Positions 45,938 to 58,542 of a stretch of DNA of 64,000 nucleotides are shown here, piece by piece. The stretch is taken from positions 479,390-543,389 of the forward strand of contig CALYLX010000079.1 of assembly GCA_944990035.1 (NCBI GenBank), in the 5' to 3' direction. The first letter of the stretch is position 1; each line of letters opens with the position of its first letter. The notes under the pieces are model-generated. The model did no database searches. It was not told where the DNA came from and was given only the letters and a program-made list of their open reading frames with translations. A program made the translations under genes and the position numbers. Source of the stretch: Clitopilus passeckerianus (taxonomy: Eukaryota > Basidiomycota > Agaricomycetes > Agaricales > Entolomataceae).

Positions 45938-47209
45938 TTAGGAGAACGCCCTTCCACCATTCGTGCCGTACTGGGGAACTATTGAGAAACGGCACTAGAA
46001 CTCGCGGAAAATTACATACGCTCTGACCTGATAAATTCCAAGGTGAGTGAACAAAATTTCCAGAACTCAGAAAAGACGAACCGGTTATAAAGTGTGAGGC
46101 TGGGGCAACGAGGAAGGATATCAAGTTTGCCACATCGGCAGGTGTACCGTTGTATCCCATTGGCGCACGTTCTCGACACTGAAGAATGTTATTAGTACTG
46201 TGAAGGCACCCTGATCGAAGTGACTTACGTCTTTGTAAAACGCCTCAACATGTCCTTCGGGCACGAGACTGGCGACTAACAGGTTTCGTGAGTTCGGTCC
46301 AATGTGCATGGAAACCATGAAACTTACGCATATCTGATTCGATGGCACCTGCGGTATTCATTTCAGAATTGAAGTCGTTAGAGTGACCGATATCAATACG
46401 TACCTGGACAATAGGCGTTGACCGTTATTCCATGTTGGCCCCATTCAGCCGCTACAATCTGCTCAGACTTCCACCCAGCGCAGAAAGTATTCACGGAAAC
46501 GCACCTGCTACCTGCGTCAAGCCCCGGACAGCAAATTTGCTGGCCCCATAAGCACCCAAGGTAGCGACTCCTGTTCGGTGTAGTGGTCAGAACCCTAGCT
46601 GGCGCACTGGTAGTATACACCTACCAACCTGTCCCGCTACAGACGACGCGCCCACGATGCGACCACCCTTGCCTTGCTTTATCATTTGCTTGGCAGCGTA
46701 TTTATAGCAGAGGAAGGTCCCGAGTCCGTTCACATTCAGTATTCTGTTCCAATCTTCGACGGAAGCTGATGAGGTACTCCATCAGTTGCTCACAGTAAAC
46801 CGAGGTGAGATGACAGAAAGAACATAACGCACTATCCAATAGAAGAGCTCCTTTCGCAACACCTGCGTTCGCCACCATCTATATCGTAAGTGGAGCATCG
46901 ATAAGAAATAGGATGACTACCACTCAATGATCAACCCACCACGTCCAGGTGACCCAAAGCACTGACGGTGCTTTCGATCATCTTCTCAACTGCGGCTTCG
47001 TCTGTGACGCTCCCTAGGAACACAAACACCTTCCTTCCCTTTGCCTCGATCTCCTCCTTGAGCCCCTCTACAGCCTGTGCCGTGGACGGCAAGTCGTTGA
47101 GTGCAATATCCAATCCATCGTCGGCGAGACGGTGTGAGATCGCTCGTCCGAGGTTCCCGGCGGCACCAGTGATAATAGCAACCCTAGCTGAAGTAGACTC
47201 GGGGGACAT
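45938..47209 (-). CDS. Short-chain dehydrogenase/reductase (classical SDR)
   Basis: About ten exons on the minus strand give a protein of roughly 260 aa. The cofactor motif is AIITGAAGNLGRAIS, then MVANAGVAKG (the NAG motif), VNGLGTFLCYKYAAKQ, IVGASSVAGQ with the active-site Ser, and YGASKFAV with the YxxxK catalytic pair. The later HGITVNAYCPG and the end ITGQSYGTNGG are also standard for this group, which includes acetoin/diacetyl and 3-oxoacyl reductases. The final exon was placed with acceptor CCCCAG so that the usual GQS-x-NGG ending forms; a longer reading ending at 45840 exists but is not SDR-like. Start 47209 opens directly before the Rossmann fold; an upstream ATG at 47233 is possible. 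Substrate cannot be read. Confidence 0.86.
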
Positions 47210-47653
47210 TAGACGGTTCGAGGCAAAGGTCAAAAAGTATCAGATGGGTACGGCAAGCATATTTCCTGCGTTTTTATAGTGCCAACTGGCCAGATTTCAG
47301 TCTGCTTCAAGAAGGTCAGGTTCCTGGGGGCCGATAGCCGGACTCTGTTCAATTCTATGCACCTGAGCCCTTCCGGTCTAGAATTGACTTGATCAGAAGC
47401 TTAGGGACCAGGAGATGTTAGCATCAGATTCGTCCTCGGCGAGGCTCAATTCTCTGAGGCGGCACATGGATATATCGCACAGAAGCAACCTCCGTTGATC
47501 CGGCACTCGTTTTGAAAGATCCGACGCCTGCTACGTTCAAAAGGCACGAACTCGACCAGTGTAAATGTTTCCGGGGCTCACATTGTAGTGCTCTGTAATC
47601 ACTTTGTGCCAATTAAGTATACAGGTACATCCATCTATTACTTTTGGGTCAGG
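47210..47653. other. Intergenic, SDR promoter
   Basis: No gene supported. Contains the start region of the SDR gene and the 3' end of the membrane-protein gene that follows. Confidence 0.4.
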
Positions 47654-49345
47654 TCAACGACCACTATTCTCTGAAATCGCCGTCAACTCGTAACCAACGT
47701 GCGGCCCTTCAATGGTCCAAGTTTGGGGAGATATTATTGACCGCGCCGTTCGCTGCCAAAAAGAGCCTGCTGGACGAGGAATCTCAGGGTCATGGAACTC
47801 AATAGCCGACATGGGGCCACTTCTACGGCTGAGTTGGTCCATGCTAGCCGCACTTCGAACATGAAGCACTATTCGACACGATAGAACGGAGTGCATAACG
47901 GGCTGGAAACTGCTCACAGAGATTATCAGCGCAGGTAAGACCACACCAGAGAAGAGGACGCACGTAACAAGAAGATCGAGTAGGTCAGCCTTTGAAGAAT
48001 TAGGTGGGAGGGTCAGAAAATACGGTGGTGGAGGACTCACTGGTCCGAGGAACAAGACGAGGAGATTTGCGACAGAGACCACTGATGTCATGGTTAGTAG
48101 CCACATCGGTCTGATCAGCTTGCATATCGTACGTGCAAGGTAGACGAAATATAGAATACCATCCCGGTATAATGTTGTCACGATGTGATTATGCGAGTGC
48201 CTAAACCTTGTCAGTCCGAACCATAGAGTTATGACCATGATGACTATGACCGGTTAACGACCCGAGACCTCTTTTGTATAGAACAACTGACCGAGCTCCT
48301 CGATAAGAACAGCCGTGAATCCGTATCGGACGATTGGACTGTGACGGATCGTATAACATCCAACGATGGAGTCGTAGGGAGGAGGGCCATCTACGATAAA
48401 TTAGAGCCGGAAGGTAAAGCATTCCGAGAGTGCTTACATTCAACCGATTCTAGGAACTTATTCACGACCCATATTCCTGGACCAAAGACGGCCTGCACTG
48501 GTCAATCGATCATTAATATATGTCAAGGCGAACACTCACAAACTGTACGCCAAACAAGAACACAAGGACCCGCCAGTTATTCCCAGACAAAGCAGTCGTT
48601 CTCATAATAAGAATCGCTGCGGAATCTCAATGTGATTGTCGACATGAGTCATCCAGAGGGCACATACCTTCGGCCCACCCGATTTCCGTTACCAACAACC
48701 CTAAGCACGGTCAATTCCAATGTTACGCAGTTGAAATGGCTCTCCATACATGTTCCAGCAGAGTAGAGATCGTGACAAGACTTTAATTGGTTAGGCTGGG
48801 ATTGCAGACGGCTTAGGGAACTCGTACTTTTGGTGAAAGATTTGAGGCAAAAAGATCTGAGCGAAGATGGTTTATTTTAGCAGTGAAGCTGATAGAATCT
48901 AGCTGACGTACAATATAACACCAAAGGAGCAGCAATGATGGCAGGATACCGAGCGAGGAGAAATAGAACCTTGCCAATACCCCACCCGGATCTCCAGATA
49001 AACTTTACCTGCCGTAAAGTGCTATTAGGCGGCTAGCCTTCGCGGAAAGTTATGCTGATTCAACTAACCTCTGGTTCCAAGGTAAGGCAGTAATCGTAAA
49101 GCTAGACACGGTCAGTGTTTTAAATGCCGCATTCAATGAAATCGACTTACCAAGACGACCACACTCGCGACTTATTATTGGAAGGGTTAGCAGAGAGGTT
49201 TCTGAGCTGCCGACAATTGCTCTACCTTTGACGTGCTATATATGTGCGTGTGAGTAACATTTTAGGCTGTTATGACAAGACATACCTTGACGAGATAAAG
49301 GAAAGTCACCGAGCGCTCTAGATCATGGTGTGTCGGCGCCTCCAT
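47654..49345 (-). CDS. DUF6533-type seven-helix membrane protein
   Basis: About ten exons on the minus strand. The DUF6533 signature is complete: VVVLLYDYCLTLEPE, then VKFIWRSGWGIGKVLFLLAR and ILIMRTTALSGNNWRVLVFL. Later helices include YGFTAVLIEEL, VTTLYRDGILYFVYLALVSV, NLLVLFLGP and FQPVMHSVLSCRIVLHVRSA, with a hydrophilic C-tail ending SENSGR at 47654. This family is expanded in agaricomycetes; members have seven predicted helices and are often called GPCR-like, without proof. Start MEAPTHHDLERS at 49345 is the only ATG before the first helix. The exon between 49284 and 49140 and the junction near 48250 are uncertain. A second, damaged copy follows upstream at 50123-51290. Confidence 0.72.
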
Positions 49346-50122
49346 ATGCGGGAGGGTACATCAACCGAGCGAGCGAGGGGAACCTGATCGAAAGCCCTGG
49401 CGATTATAAGGGCTGATCAAGGTGCCTGCGAAAAAGATGTCGGCACTCAGGTAAACCTGTAAGTGGGTCTGTGTCACTGAGCGATCCCGGCACAAAGATT
49501 GCCTGAGCGAAGTTGTTGGCAGAGCAAGGCGGCCAGGTGGCAGTTTGACGTTGATGGCATCCTTGATGAGGACCATGACACGTGCGGACCTGGATCCCCG
49601 AAAATAGTCCAATGCGTCTTTCCAAGGTCTTGTTCGGTTCGGATGAGCGCTGCCTCCCTCCTCCGTATTATGATCAGCTTTGACGAAATTTACATTTACG
49701 CTGGCCGTCCTTTTATTCCTTCAAAACATCTGAAGCAAATAGTCAACTCAAGTTCGACGGCGCTCTATCGCCGCCAGCCTTCATGACGGCTACCCTAGGC
49801 CGGCCGACGTTCCATAGATCCATGGATCTTTTGTCCCGTTTATGCTCCCGTACAACTAGGGCGTTGCTGAGGCGATCCCCACACTGCTGAACTTCCTACG
49901 ACAGCTCGGCGATGTAGTGGTGTGGAGCCGTGGTCAGCTGGCCCGGTTGCTAAGACAGCACCTCTGTGAACTCGCTTGGTCTCATTTTCTCGCGCAAGAG
50001 GTTGCGCCAGGGGACTCGAGTCCCTCAGATAGATCGATTGCGGCTATGTAACCTTTCCATATCTTGGACTGTCCAAGTTGTGTTATTAGATTTTCTTTGA
50101 ACATGGTGTATAGCTAGATACA
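49346..50122. other. Intergenic, nothing recognised
   Basis: Separates the intact DUF6533-type gene from its damaged copy. Overlapping short minus frames near 49361-49625 show no family likeness. Confidence 0.4.
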
Positions 50123-51290
50123 TCACCAACGCTCAGTACGCGGCTCCTCCAGAGTCCAAGCTTCGGAGGATAATATGGACCTCATTGTACGCGGCCGGGA
50201 AGAATCTTCAGGACAGGTGTCTTGGGGCCGATGGAACTCGCTCGAGGCGCCAACATCTCCTAGGTGGGTGGCCTGACCGACGCGTACCGCGCTTCGAACA
50301 CGAAGTATCACTTGACAAGACAGAACGGGATGCTTAATGGGCTGAAACCTATACTCGACTGTGGTCAGCGGCTTAAAGACGACCAAGCTTATTATTTTCT
50401 GCCTGTTCACGTCACTAGAAGGTCCCCAAGATCGGCTACATCCGCATCCCAGTAAGATTCGAAGACATAGTAGCGACGTAGAACTTACTGGATCGGGGAA
50501 TAAAACAAGGATGTTCGCGAGGAAAATGACGATAAGTAGTTGCAATTCGGAGAATATGGCTTACCTGTGTGGAAGAGGAAACACATGATCCCGCCCTTGT
50601 ACACAGTTGCAACGATACGATTGTCAGATTGCCTGCCACTCCAACCCAGGCTTTCAGGAGCCCGATGACTGTAGGTCATTGGTTAACCTGAATAGGGGCA
50701 ATATAATCTCGAAAAACTCACCCAACTCCTCTAGAAGAAGAGACGTAAATCCGTAACGGAGGGCTGTATTATGACATCCAGATTAGCATCCAGTAATCGC
50801 ATGGAAAGGAGGCTCGACGTCTATCCATCGCCTCAGATCTGGAGGTAGTTGAAGTGACAAACGACTGACATTTGAGCGAATCAACATGTTTCGTAGTGAT
50901 ACATCTCCCAAGGAAGGAAATCGCCTGTGGGAATAGCCGTTGAGTAGGATACGCATAGAAACCCGGGCAATCACAAATTCCAGGCCGAGTAGCAAGGTTA
51001 GCCCTCACGGATTGCTTCCTGACAGGGCGCGGGTTTGCATCGCGAGAATCGCTGATGAATTTGAGTCTACGCATGTTCGATGGGAGTTAGATACCACCGT
51101 ATCTTCATCCCGCCCAACACCAATCACGAGAAGCCCCGGAAGTTGCTCAAGCGGTGAAACCACGTAAGTTGTGGGAGACGTACAAGATGCGGCGGGATAT
51201 ACGTCATGGCAGAGCTGTCGCACGACGAGCGTAAAGGCCTCCAAGACGAAGAGAGCCTTGCCAACCCTAAACCCTGATGCGAGGAGAACC
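50123..51290 (-). pseudogene. DUF6533-type membrane protein, damaged copy
   Basis: Homologous to the gene at 47654-49345. Recognisable parts: RVGKALFVLEAFTLVVRQL (for GIGKVLFLLARY), AILAMQTRALSGSNP then stop then GLTLLLGLEFVIARV, VATVYKGGIMCF, LANILVLFPDP and FQPIKHPVLSCQVILRVRSA. The stop is TGA where the intact gene has an arginine codon, as expected from CGA to TGA. The first exon (LYDY motif) was not found, and one acceptor in the second half is missing. The C-terminal exon is intact to 50123. Confidence 0.65.
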
Positions 51291-51898
51291 TAACAAAGTA
51301 TCAGCCATCAGCCATCGACTTTCCCATCCTTGGCCTGAAGAACCAAGACGGCCGGAGGGGAAGATAACAAACTGCGACAATGATGTGGCGCTGTGATGAG
51401 GTAAATTTCACACCCGGGCCGCAGGGCCGATGGACTGACAGCAATGGCTTCGAGTTTTCCTCTTCCAACTCCTACGACGGATTTTTGTGAGTTCTGTGTA
51501 CTGAAGTATGTATTCCCTCCTTTCCTCTCACGGCTACTCAGTTCCATTAAAAGCGTCGTTTACATTGTTGCTGAATGTTGCATTCCAAAAGGCCCTGCGC
51601 GATTCAATTGGCAAGCCGACGAGTACACAGCAGTGTACGATGCACATCTAAGCTACCTATCAGATGCTCATTAATCGTCCTCCCCAGCCCCACAACATCA
51701 GCCCCACAACCACTGCGGTGGGGCTAACAGGGTCGATTTCCAATCGATCCGCCGCCTACGGGAACTAACTGATTGTGGAAGTTTATCTTGGCTGATCCGG
51801 AAGATCACTCTCACCGATCAACATACCACGTCCTCTACTCTACATACATAACATGGGAGGAATTTCTCAGAACGTCACCTGCTTCCTCGACCTCGACC

Positions 51899-53252
51899 AT
51901 GACACCTCACGAGCTTAGACTGCTACGAGGCGCGGGCGCTTCTCTCTCCTACAATCTCCCCGGCTACATTGTGCAGTGGATTATGTACGGTATGCTTCGG
52001 TTTACGTCCTGCCCGCTGCTGGACGCGCTCAAGGTTATCAACCAGGGATGTCCATCGTCTTGCTGGCCTATGCACTCGTTATATTCAGGTAGGGAATACT
52101 CGAGGCCTCTGAACCTGTTTGACGAGAGAGACACAGACTACGTGACATGAAGCTCCGCACCTCGTGGCCCATCTTCGTGGTCACCGGCGTCACTTGCTTC
52201 GTGGTGACCCTATTCTTTGTGGTTTGCGTAGGTGTCATAGCGATCTATCTTGAGCTATTGCTTCTGCCTTCGAGAGATCCGGATATTCTGACAAAGATAG
52301 ACGGACCAGCGGATAGGAGGTCGTTCTTCGTGATAAACGTTATACAGAGCTGGGTCGCATCGTTTGTGGTGAGTCTCGTCCTAGATTGGTGAGCTCATAA
52401 ACAGTTGACCTCATCTGTCATAGCCCATTCTGAGTGACGCTATTGTCATCTGGCGTGCTTGGTTTCTGTATCCCGGGCAGCTATGGACGATGATCTTACC
52501 TATCATTCTACTGCTCGGTTCTCTCGGTAATGGGATTCTACCTATCGGAAGCGATTGATTCATTCTCTCCACAGCGACCATGATGGCGGCAAATATACCA
52601 ATATCATCGTACAACATCTGGTATGAATACGTCAGTACATCTGACGGTATTCTTGCGACTTTGAACCAAGTGAGCGGATGGCTTTCACTTGCCACCAATG
52701 CTGCCACGACTGCGTTAGTGGGGTACAAATTTTGGTAGGCTTTCCTAACCTCTGGTATCCCTAGCTTTGAGCGCTTACCCTTGGATAGGATGTATCGGAA
52801 ACACATTCTCCCTCATATCCAGGCGAAGAGAGGAATGAGCTCGGTTGGAAGGACGCTAGCTCTGATGGTGGAATCTGGGGTGCTTTTCTGTCTTGTCCAA
52901 GTGCGAGCGTCACCTCCATTTATCCGAATTGACTAATGAAAGTCGTGTAGCTTGCCGTGACTCTAACGCAGATAGCTTACTCTCACGTTTCCACCGTGAC
53001 TACTTCACTCTACATTGGGACACTTGCGCTCACGAACTTCGAGATAGCGCTTGCGGTACGCTGTCATCTTGGTGCAAAAAATCTCCGCCTCACTCTACCT
53101 CGTTGCAGGCTGTTTACCCAATACTCGTCATCGTAATCATTCGATCTGGAAACTCGGCAACTGATACGTACCACTCACTCACACTACCAACTCTCGTAGA
53201 GAGTTCGACGCGTACCGTTGGCCAATCGCAAACCGTCGGCGAAGATACCTAA
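51899..53252 (+). CDS. Seven-helix membrane protein of an agaricomycete family
   Basis: About eight exons starting at 51899 (MTPHELRLLRGAGASLS) stay in phase to the stop at 53252. Hydrophobic helices in order: NLPGYIVQWIMYG-MSIVLLAYALVIF, WPIFVVTGVTCFVVTLFFVV, SFFVINVIQSWVASFV, MILPIILLLGSLATMMAA, WLSLATNAATTALVGYKFW, LALMVESGVLFCLVQLAVTL and a last helix at AVYPILVIVIIRSG. PILSDAIVIWRAWFLYPG before helix 4 and the VESG segment are characteristic of a large group of seven-helix proteins in mushrooms whose ligand and function are unknown. The C-tail is Ser/Thr-rich, which fits a phosphorylated cytosolic end. Intron phases around 52230 are partly open and could be read through. Confidence 0.75.
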
Positions 53253-54266
53253 TTCAATATTCTATACAATGTATAATACGATCATCCGCAAGGCAACGAT
53301 ATATCAACTCTACTGCAATCTAGAGAAGGAAATTGGTTCAGCCGGTCACCAGTTGTCGGCGGGGCGCAGTCATGGCTCTAGAAGTGAGATGATCTCTGAT
53401 AACATGGAGCTCAAAAGACGAGTCGACGTTCGAATCGGGATTGGAGTTCAGGGACCGATAAATTGAACCCTGCATGATGAGGTCAATTTTCTCTGGGCCA
53501 GGATTTGGCGTCCTACCATATAACCACGCTGGAAAGTCATTAGTTACACCTATTGGCTGAGGTCCAAACAGTGCATCCCGAGACACTCCAACATGACCTA
53601 CAGTGACTGAGCGAAATATTATTTCAAATATTTCATCGCATTTTACAATCACCATGATGCAGCGACGTTCCATGAAAACATGACCACCAATTTCGGGATC
53701 CGCAACTACACGAACTCTCAAACCGGACACCCTTCGCCCCATGGCATCAAGCGAGATCGAAGGGCTCATCCTCGACTCCACCCGCCAGCTTCTACGATGT
53801 GATCGCGGTGGCTATATGTCGCGTTTTGTGATGGAATTAGCAAACCCTCTGCAAATAGGCGCTGAGAAACAACATAACCGTTTCGAGCCCCTTCGGTCCT
53901 CTGATAAGTCTGGTCCGGGCACCACGCTGTCATCAGCCTCGAGGGTCTTCCTGACCGCTGTAGATATAAAACAAGCAACTTTTCTATGACGAAGGCACAC
54001 GACTTGACTTATGCCCGTCTTTAAGCGCCAGACACGAAAAGGAAGTAGACTCAGTCTACTTCGGGATAAGACGTTGGAAAACGGAAATGGTGAATCCCAA
54101 ACTTACTGATAAACTATCCAGTGTCTAACCCTTGGCGAACAAGATAGGGATGTTATGCCGAAACCTCAGGAGACAAAATCACTCGAGCGTGATTTTCGCC
54201 GTGTGCAGAAGTACGCTCCGCCTCCTACTAGAAGTGAAAGCCATTGACCAGTGAAACCACAGATCC
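53253..54266. other. Intergenic with one open minus frame
   Basis: A 147-codon intronless minus frame at 53338-53781 has balanced composition but no recognisable domain; see its own entry. The rest shows nothing. Confidence 0.4.
53338..53781 (-). CDS. Hypothetical protein, weakly supported
   Basis: An uninterrupted 147-codon frame with ATG start (MESRMSPSISLDAMGRRVSG). Strand-like stretches such as VRVVADPEIGGHVFMERRC and MVIVKCDEIFEIIFRSVTVG look more like protein than chance, but no family is recognised and there is no promoter element. It may be an orphan gene, a piece of one, or chance. Confidence 0.3.
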   Translation of the reverse strand: MESRMSPSISLDAMGRRVSGLRVRVVADPEIGGHVFMERRCIMVIVKCDEIFEIIFRSVTVGHVGVSRDALFGPQPIGVTNDFPAWLYGRTPNPGPEKIDLIMQGSIYRSLNSNPDSNVDSSFELHVIRDHLTSRAMTAPRRQLVTG

Positions 54267-56269
54267 ATGGTAGAATTGAGCAAAGTGGTAAGTTACACCA
54301 CTTCGAGCCATAGAGAGTATACACACTTATACGCGAAGCTTGGGGTATTCTCCGCTGAATGTATCCAGCTGGGTCGATCATACCCTCTGATGGTCGCTAC
54401 TAGGGACCTTCGCTCAGCCTTAGAGTTTCTCATGTTCCATTTTCGAGATAACGCCGCCGTTCTCTCACCTAGAATGAAAAGGCCACTCGAGCCAACTCTA
54501 AACGCATATGACACACCCTTGAGATCTCTACCAGAATGGTTGAGGCACGCAGGCGAAGCCTTTGAGACTCTACGAGATCGACTGGATGAGTTCAGGGAGT
54601 ACACGGTGAGGTGACTCTATTACAGTGTTTCGTTCTTAAAGCTCACTGGAACCTCGTTATGTAAAGGAGGAGAGCCGCACGATCAAGATGCTTCCGAGTA
54701 ATTTGAGTCGGGATATAAAGGCTCGTCTTAATTAGGCTCCATGATTCTCGAGTTCTGACTTTGCCATAGTACCGAGAAGCTTGCCCGGAAGAATTGGATT
54801 GTATGCGGTTCCGGCCAATCGATCTGGTATACGATCTGAACAAGCTGCCCTAGATCCCACCGAATCCCGTGAACTTCGTTTGTACATCCACGACATCTCA
54901 GTCGAAATCCGGGATGATATCGAGGATTTCACAAGAACTCTCAAATTCCTCAACCAGCACGGTCAGTTTGCTTTCTCCTTACTTAACAACCGAGTTTACG
55001 AAGAGTCTAGGCCTACCCGCAATGAAGTCAGAACAAAGTCGGGCAACCGAGATCGTGTTTACGGTTTCAACCGTCTCCACCTTTTTCTCGGCAGTCACGA
55101 TAACTTCCTTGCAAGTTTCGCTCGCTGTTGAGGACCATAGTCATCTCATTGGTCTCGTCAACACGTTCTGGTTCTGCTCAATCATCATGAGCATCGGTGC
55201 CGCTCTTAACAGCATTCTTGCGGTCGTATGGATGGCACCTAAGTTTCCTGTTCTGTTCTTACAAGCCTCCCACAGTGGATCCCGTGGTCGACGCCTACTC
55301 TTGTCGATAACTGTATGGATCCATGCGTCGCCCCCACTCTTCCTAGCGATATCCATCTCGTGTTTCTTCGCGGGTTTGGCCCTTTACTCGTATGCAGTGT
55401 ACCAGGTAGGTCTCCCAACGATATATTGTTAGGGCAGTGGCTAATCGATCACCAGCCTCACTACACCCAAGTCGTAATTCTGGCATCCACGGCAATATCA
55501 TCATTCGGGCTCATAACCACCATAGGATGGCTCGGGTATGAAGTATACATTGCGCCTCTTTGGCTTCCTGTTGCGCCATGGAAAGCGGATATTCTTTCGA
55601 CCAAGAATCCACTCCACGACCCTCCAGCCACGCACTGCAAACGATCCGGTCCATTACCGATCCAGGGCTAATTCGATCTCCCAACGATCTGATGGGTCTA
55701 CACATACAGACGTATCGTCTATGTTGTTTCCGGTAAAGCTCGCGAACAAACTCCAAGAAGAGCTCTTGAGAAAGCCGCTCCAAGCCAAGGAACTGTTTCG
55801 TTCGAAGTCAAGACACCTCAACGACCCGGAAGCCCAACAGCGCTCACTCCCTACACATCAATTGCCCTCTGAGGATGCAGAGCACGATCCTTCCCCGACG
55901 CATCGGCGTACCTGGAGATCATCCGCCAAACTAGCGCTTACTCTGAGGTCGGCTTCGGATACTTTTCTACGGACCCTTTCAATGTCAAATGCTAGTCCAC
56001 AAGCGACCGGCTTCCAACCAGAAAGTGCATCTCTTCCAACGTCGGACAATCCACCGACCCCAACCCCTCACCGAACTACGTGCCAAGCTCCGGATAATCC
56101 ACTGGTAGTTCCCTTATCTCATGGGGAGGTTCACGACATTGAGTTCTTCGCTCCGACCAACTTACTCGCAATTGCTTGGTACGTTGTTCTGTCTCGTCTG
56201 GGCTATATATTGTTCCAATTGGGCCTTCTAGCTACGACTCGCGATGATCTACTCCATGAATGTACGTAG
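54267..56269 (+). CDS. Four-helix membrane protein with long cytosolic tail, DUF6535-like layout
   Basis: The N-terminal part (VFSAECIQLGRSYPLMVATR to AFETLRDRLDEFREYT) is helical and soluble. It is followed by LRLYIHDISVEIRDDIEDFT and, after a GCC-starting exon, the membrane core: TEIVFTVSTVSTFFSAVTIT, LVNTFWFCSIIMSIGAALNS, WIHASPPLFLAISISCFFAG and VVILASTAISSFGLITTIGW. The arrangement of two close helices, a loop with GSRGRR and a second pair resembles the agaricomycete DUF6535 proteins; this is a layout match, not a motif match. A Ser/Pro-rich tail of about 230 residues ends at 56269. Intron phases fit except between 54605 and 54770, where a small exon may be missing. Function unknown. Confidence 0.55.
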
Positions 56270-57704
56270 CTCTCGTTTAAGGCGCACTAAATTGTTGTTG
56301 CTGAGCCTAGTACAGCCACTTCGAATTACTTCGAAGCATAGGTCGCCAAACTCTATGGTGAGACAGGTTGCGTGGTGAGAATCGTTTTTATAGTCTCGCC
56401 GACCTACTTGTGAAGGTATTTCCTTAGGTCTCCAGATGGAAGTTACCTTCTAGCTCGACACGATCATCACTATGAGATCATACATTCGATACGAGTGATA
56501 CATGTGGATTTGGCCGCATCTAACGTCAAATAGGAGCAAGTTACTAGAAAAGAAGTCAAACGGTGTCACCTGAAGGATGTGTCTGGCTCGCTAATTCAGG
56601 TAAAACTTCTACCGCCTTCCATCATTCAAAGCTGATTACGGGGTTAGAAACATTCCTCTCAGCTGAAAGAATCGCTGTTTATAAGATCGTAAGCTTTAGG
56701 CCTCTATCTCTTGCGTAAAACTCTGACGTTGTAGGTTCTAGTCATCGGATGGCCGCGTAATTATCTCACTTCTGCTCCATAGCCCTACTTTTATTTACTC
56801 TCACCATAGAAAATCACCAAGGTTGACCGATTCAAGCATCATCTCATCCGGGACCTGGCCCTTGTACCGAACACGAGTCTAATCTTGATAGCTTGTCTAG
56901 TGGGTCGTTCAGGGGAAGGCAACATAGAACCAACTCGTAGAGCGGAAAAACGAGTCATGAGTAGGTTCTCCGGTATATTTATATCTCTAACCAAATCGTT
57001 GACCTCATCGTTCCGTGCGCTGTAATCTCAGTCGCTGACGCTCTGCTTGTCAGAGAGTATTTGCCCCTGCTAAATGACATTCGCCATATCACCGTTGACG
57101 CGCATCGTCGCGCTCTGACCATGTAAAATGTGATTTATCCTTGGGATTCCATCCATCTACTTCCGCCGCTCCACGGCACGGTTCCCGAAGATCCGCACCT
57201 CCCATCTCCGAATCCCGATTAGCCAACATCCGACCCTACATCCACCTCCTCCAATTCAACGTAGGATTGCCCAGCGACGTCGCCGACACCTGGAATGCAT
57301 CGGAAAACGACCAACTACGACCAACCACGGGATTCCGACGCAATTGGATCAAGGGACTACAGCGCGATCTTCATTTTAATCCGGATTTCCTTCGCATTCC
57401 CTGTCCAGTCGACACCACACGAGTCTGACACGAGTCTACGCACGCAAACGTTCGGGAAAAGTAGGATATTAAAGTATCAGGTAGTACAACGTGTACCTAC
57501 AGTTAAATACTCTGTAAATACGTAGAAGACAGGGCAGTTTTATCTCACCCGCATTCTCGTTTCCGACTCAGTTTGACTGTCTCTCGTCGTTCTCTACCTC
57601 TCTCTTCGCCTTTCTGAACGTCGTCGTTGACATATCTCACGTCTCCGACATCGTTTCTCTCATTTCTGCGATATCCGACTCGTTTCTAGTCGATATCCGC
57701 ACCT
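56270..57704. other. Intergenic, nothing recognised
   Basis: About 1.4 kb. Frames at 57141-57428 lack an ATG start. The CT- and CG-rich stretch 57560-57700 may be the promoter or leader of the WD40-like gene that follows. Confidence 0.45.
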
Positions 57705-58408
57705 GTGCTTGAGTCCTCGTCTATCGGGTCTCACTTGAGCATATTTCCATCTCACTTGGTCGGTGAACGTTGGAACCCATCGCAAATTCTGATTTGCGAC
57801 CACTACTATCTACCAACTACGACTGATTCGTACGTTAGTAGAACGGACCGCATCTCGAAACCGTCTTATCAAGCCTCTCGGCGACCCGCCAGGGATACGA
57901 CGTATTCTTCGGGTGGAAATACCAGGTATGTGCACCTGAAAATTTCCTCCTCCCGTCGTTGTCAAACGTTCCGCAGGGCCAACCGGCTACCCCAATTCAT
58001 TACTCCCTTCGTCCTCGTTTATCGGGTACTCCCATCCTCCAGCAGGGAGGAATTCCGGCGCGGTCAGGTACCATTGGGAGGGCGGACTTCGTAGGAGATA
58101 ACCATCACCTTATCGCCTATTCAAGTCGTGGTATGCAATATTTTACTTCCTCAGGTCGAAAGAATCTCACAATGACCTCATGTCAGAGGGTGATATCCGG
58201 GTCGTTGACCGAGAGAGTGAAGACTTAGTATACACGATTCCTGTCAAGACACAGACAAAACCCCACCATAGACGGTCCGTAGCCTTTTCGCCGACATCTG
58301 AGGGAAGTGAAACGTACTGGGCTGCGACCGTGGATTCAGAAGAAGTCAAGATCTGGGGGGTGGACTTGGAGAAAGGCGGGAGAATATCTCGTTCGGCATC
58401 TACCTGAA
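57705..58408 (+). CDS. WD40-like protein, probably incomplete model
   Basis: The 3' part is convincing. The exon ending at about 58131 encodes ADFVGDNHHLIAYSSR and, with an intron to acceptor TGTCAG (about 58186), continues EGDIRVVDRESEDLVYTI, then HHRRSVAFSPTSEG and WAATVDSEEVKIWGVDLEKG before the stop at 58406-58408. These are two WD40-type strands sets. The 5' part (57705-57960) can be spliced in more than one way, and I could not decide which start and frame are used. With so few blades this may be a fragment of a former larger gene. Confidence 0.42.
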
Positions 58409-58542
58409 TCGACCATTTTGTAACATGAAACGTCTCAATATTCGCAATTTATCGCCAGAGCCATACTGTACATGACGACGATACGATTTAAACAATAGAC
58501 GACGGCTCGTATAGACGAACGGGAAGCACGCCATAGCATGTC

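Noticed and set aside
51258..51275. CCCTAAACCCT, a telomere-like run
   Set aside because: Only one and a half units; explained as part of the GKALF coding region of the DUF6533 copy.
57141..57428. 95-codon plus-strand frame
   Set aside because: Begins at a non-ATG codon, has low-complexity start and no supporting splice signals.
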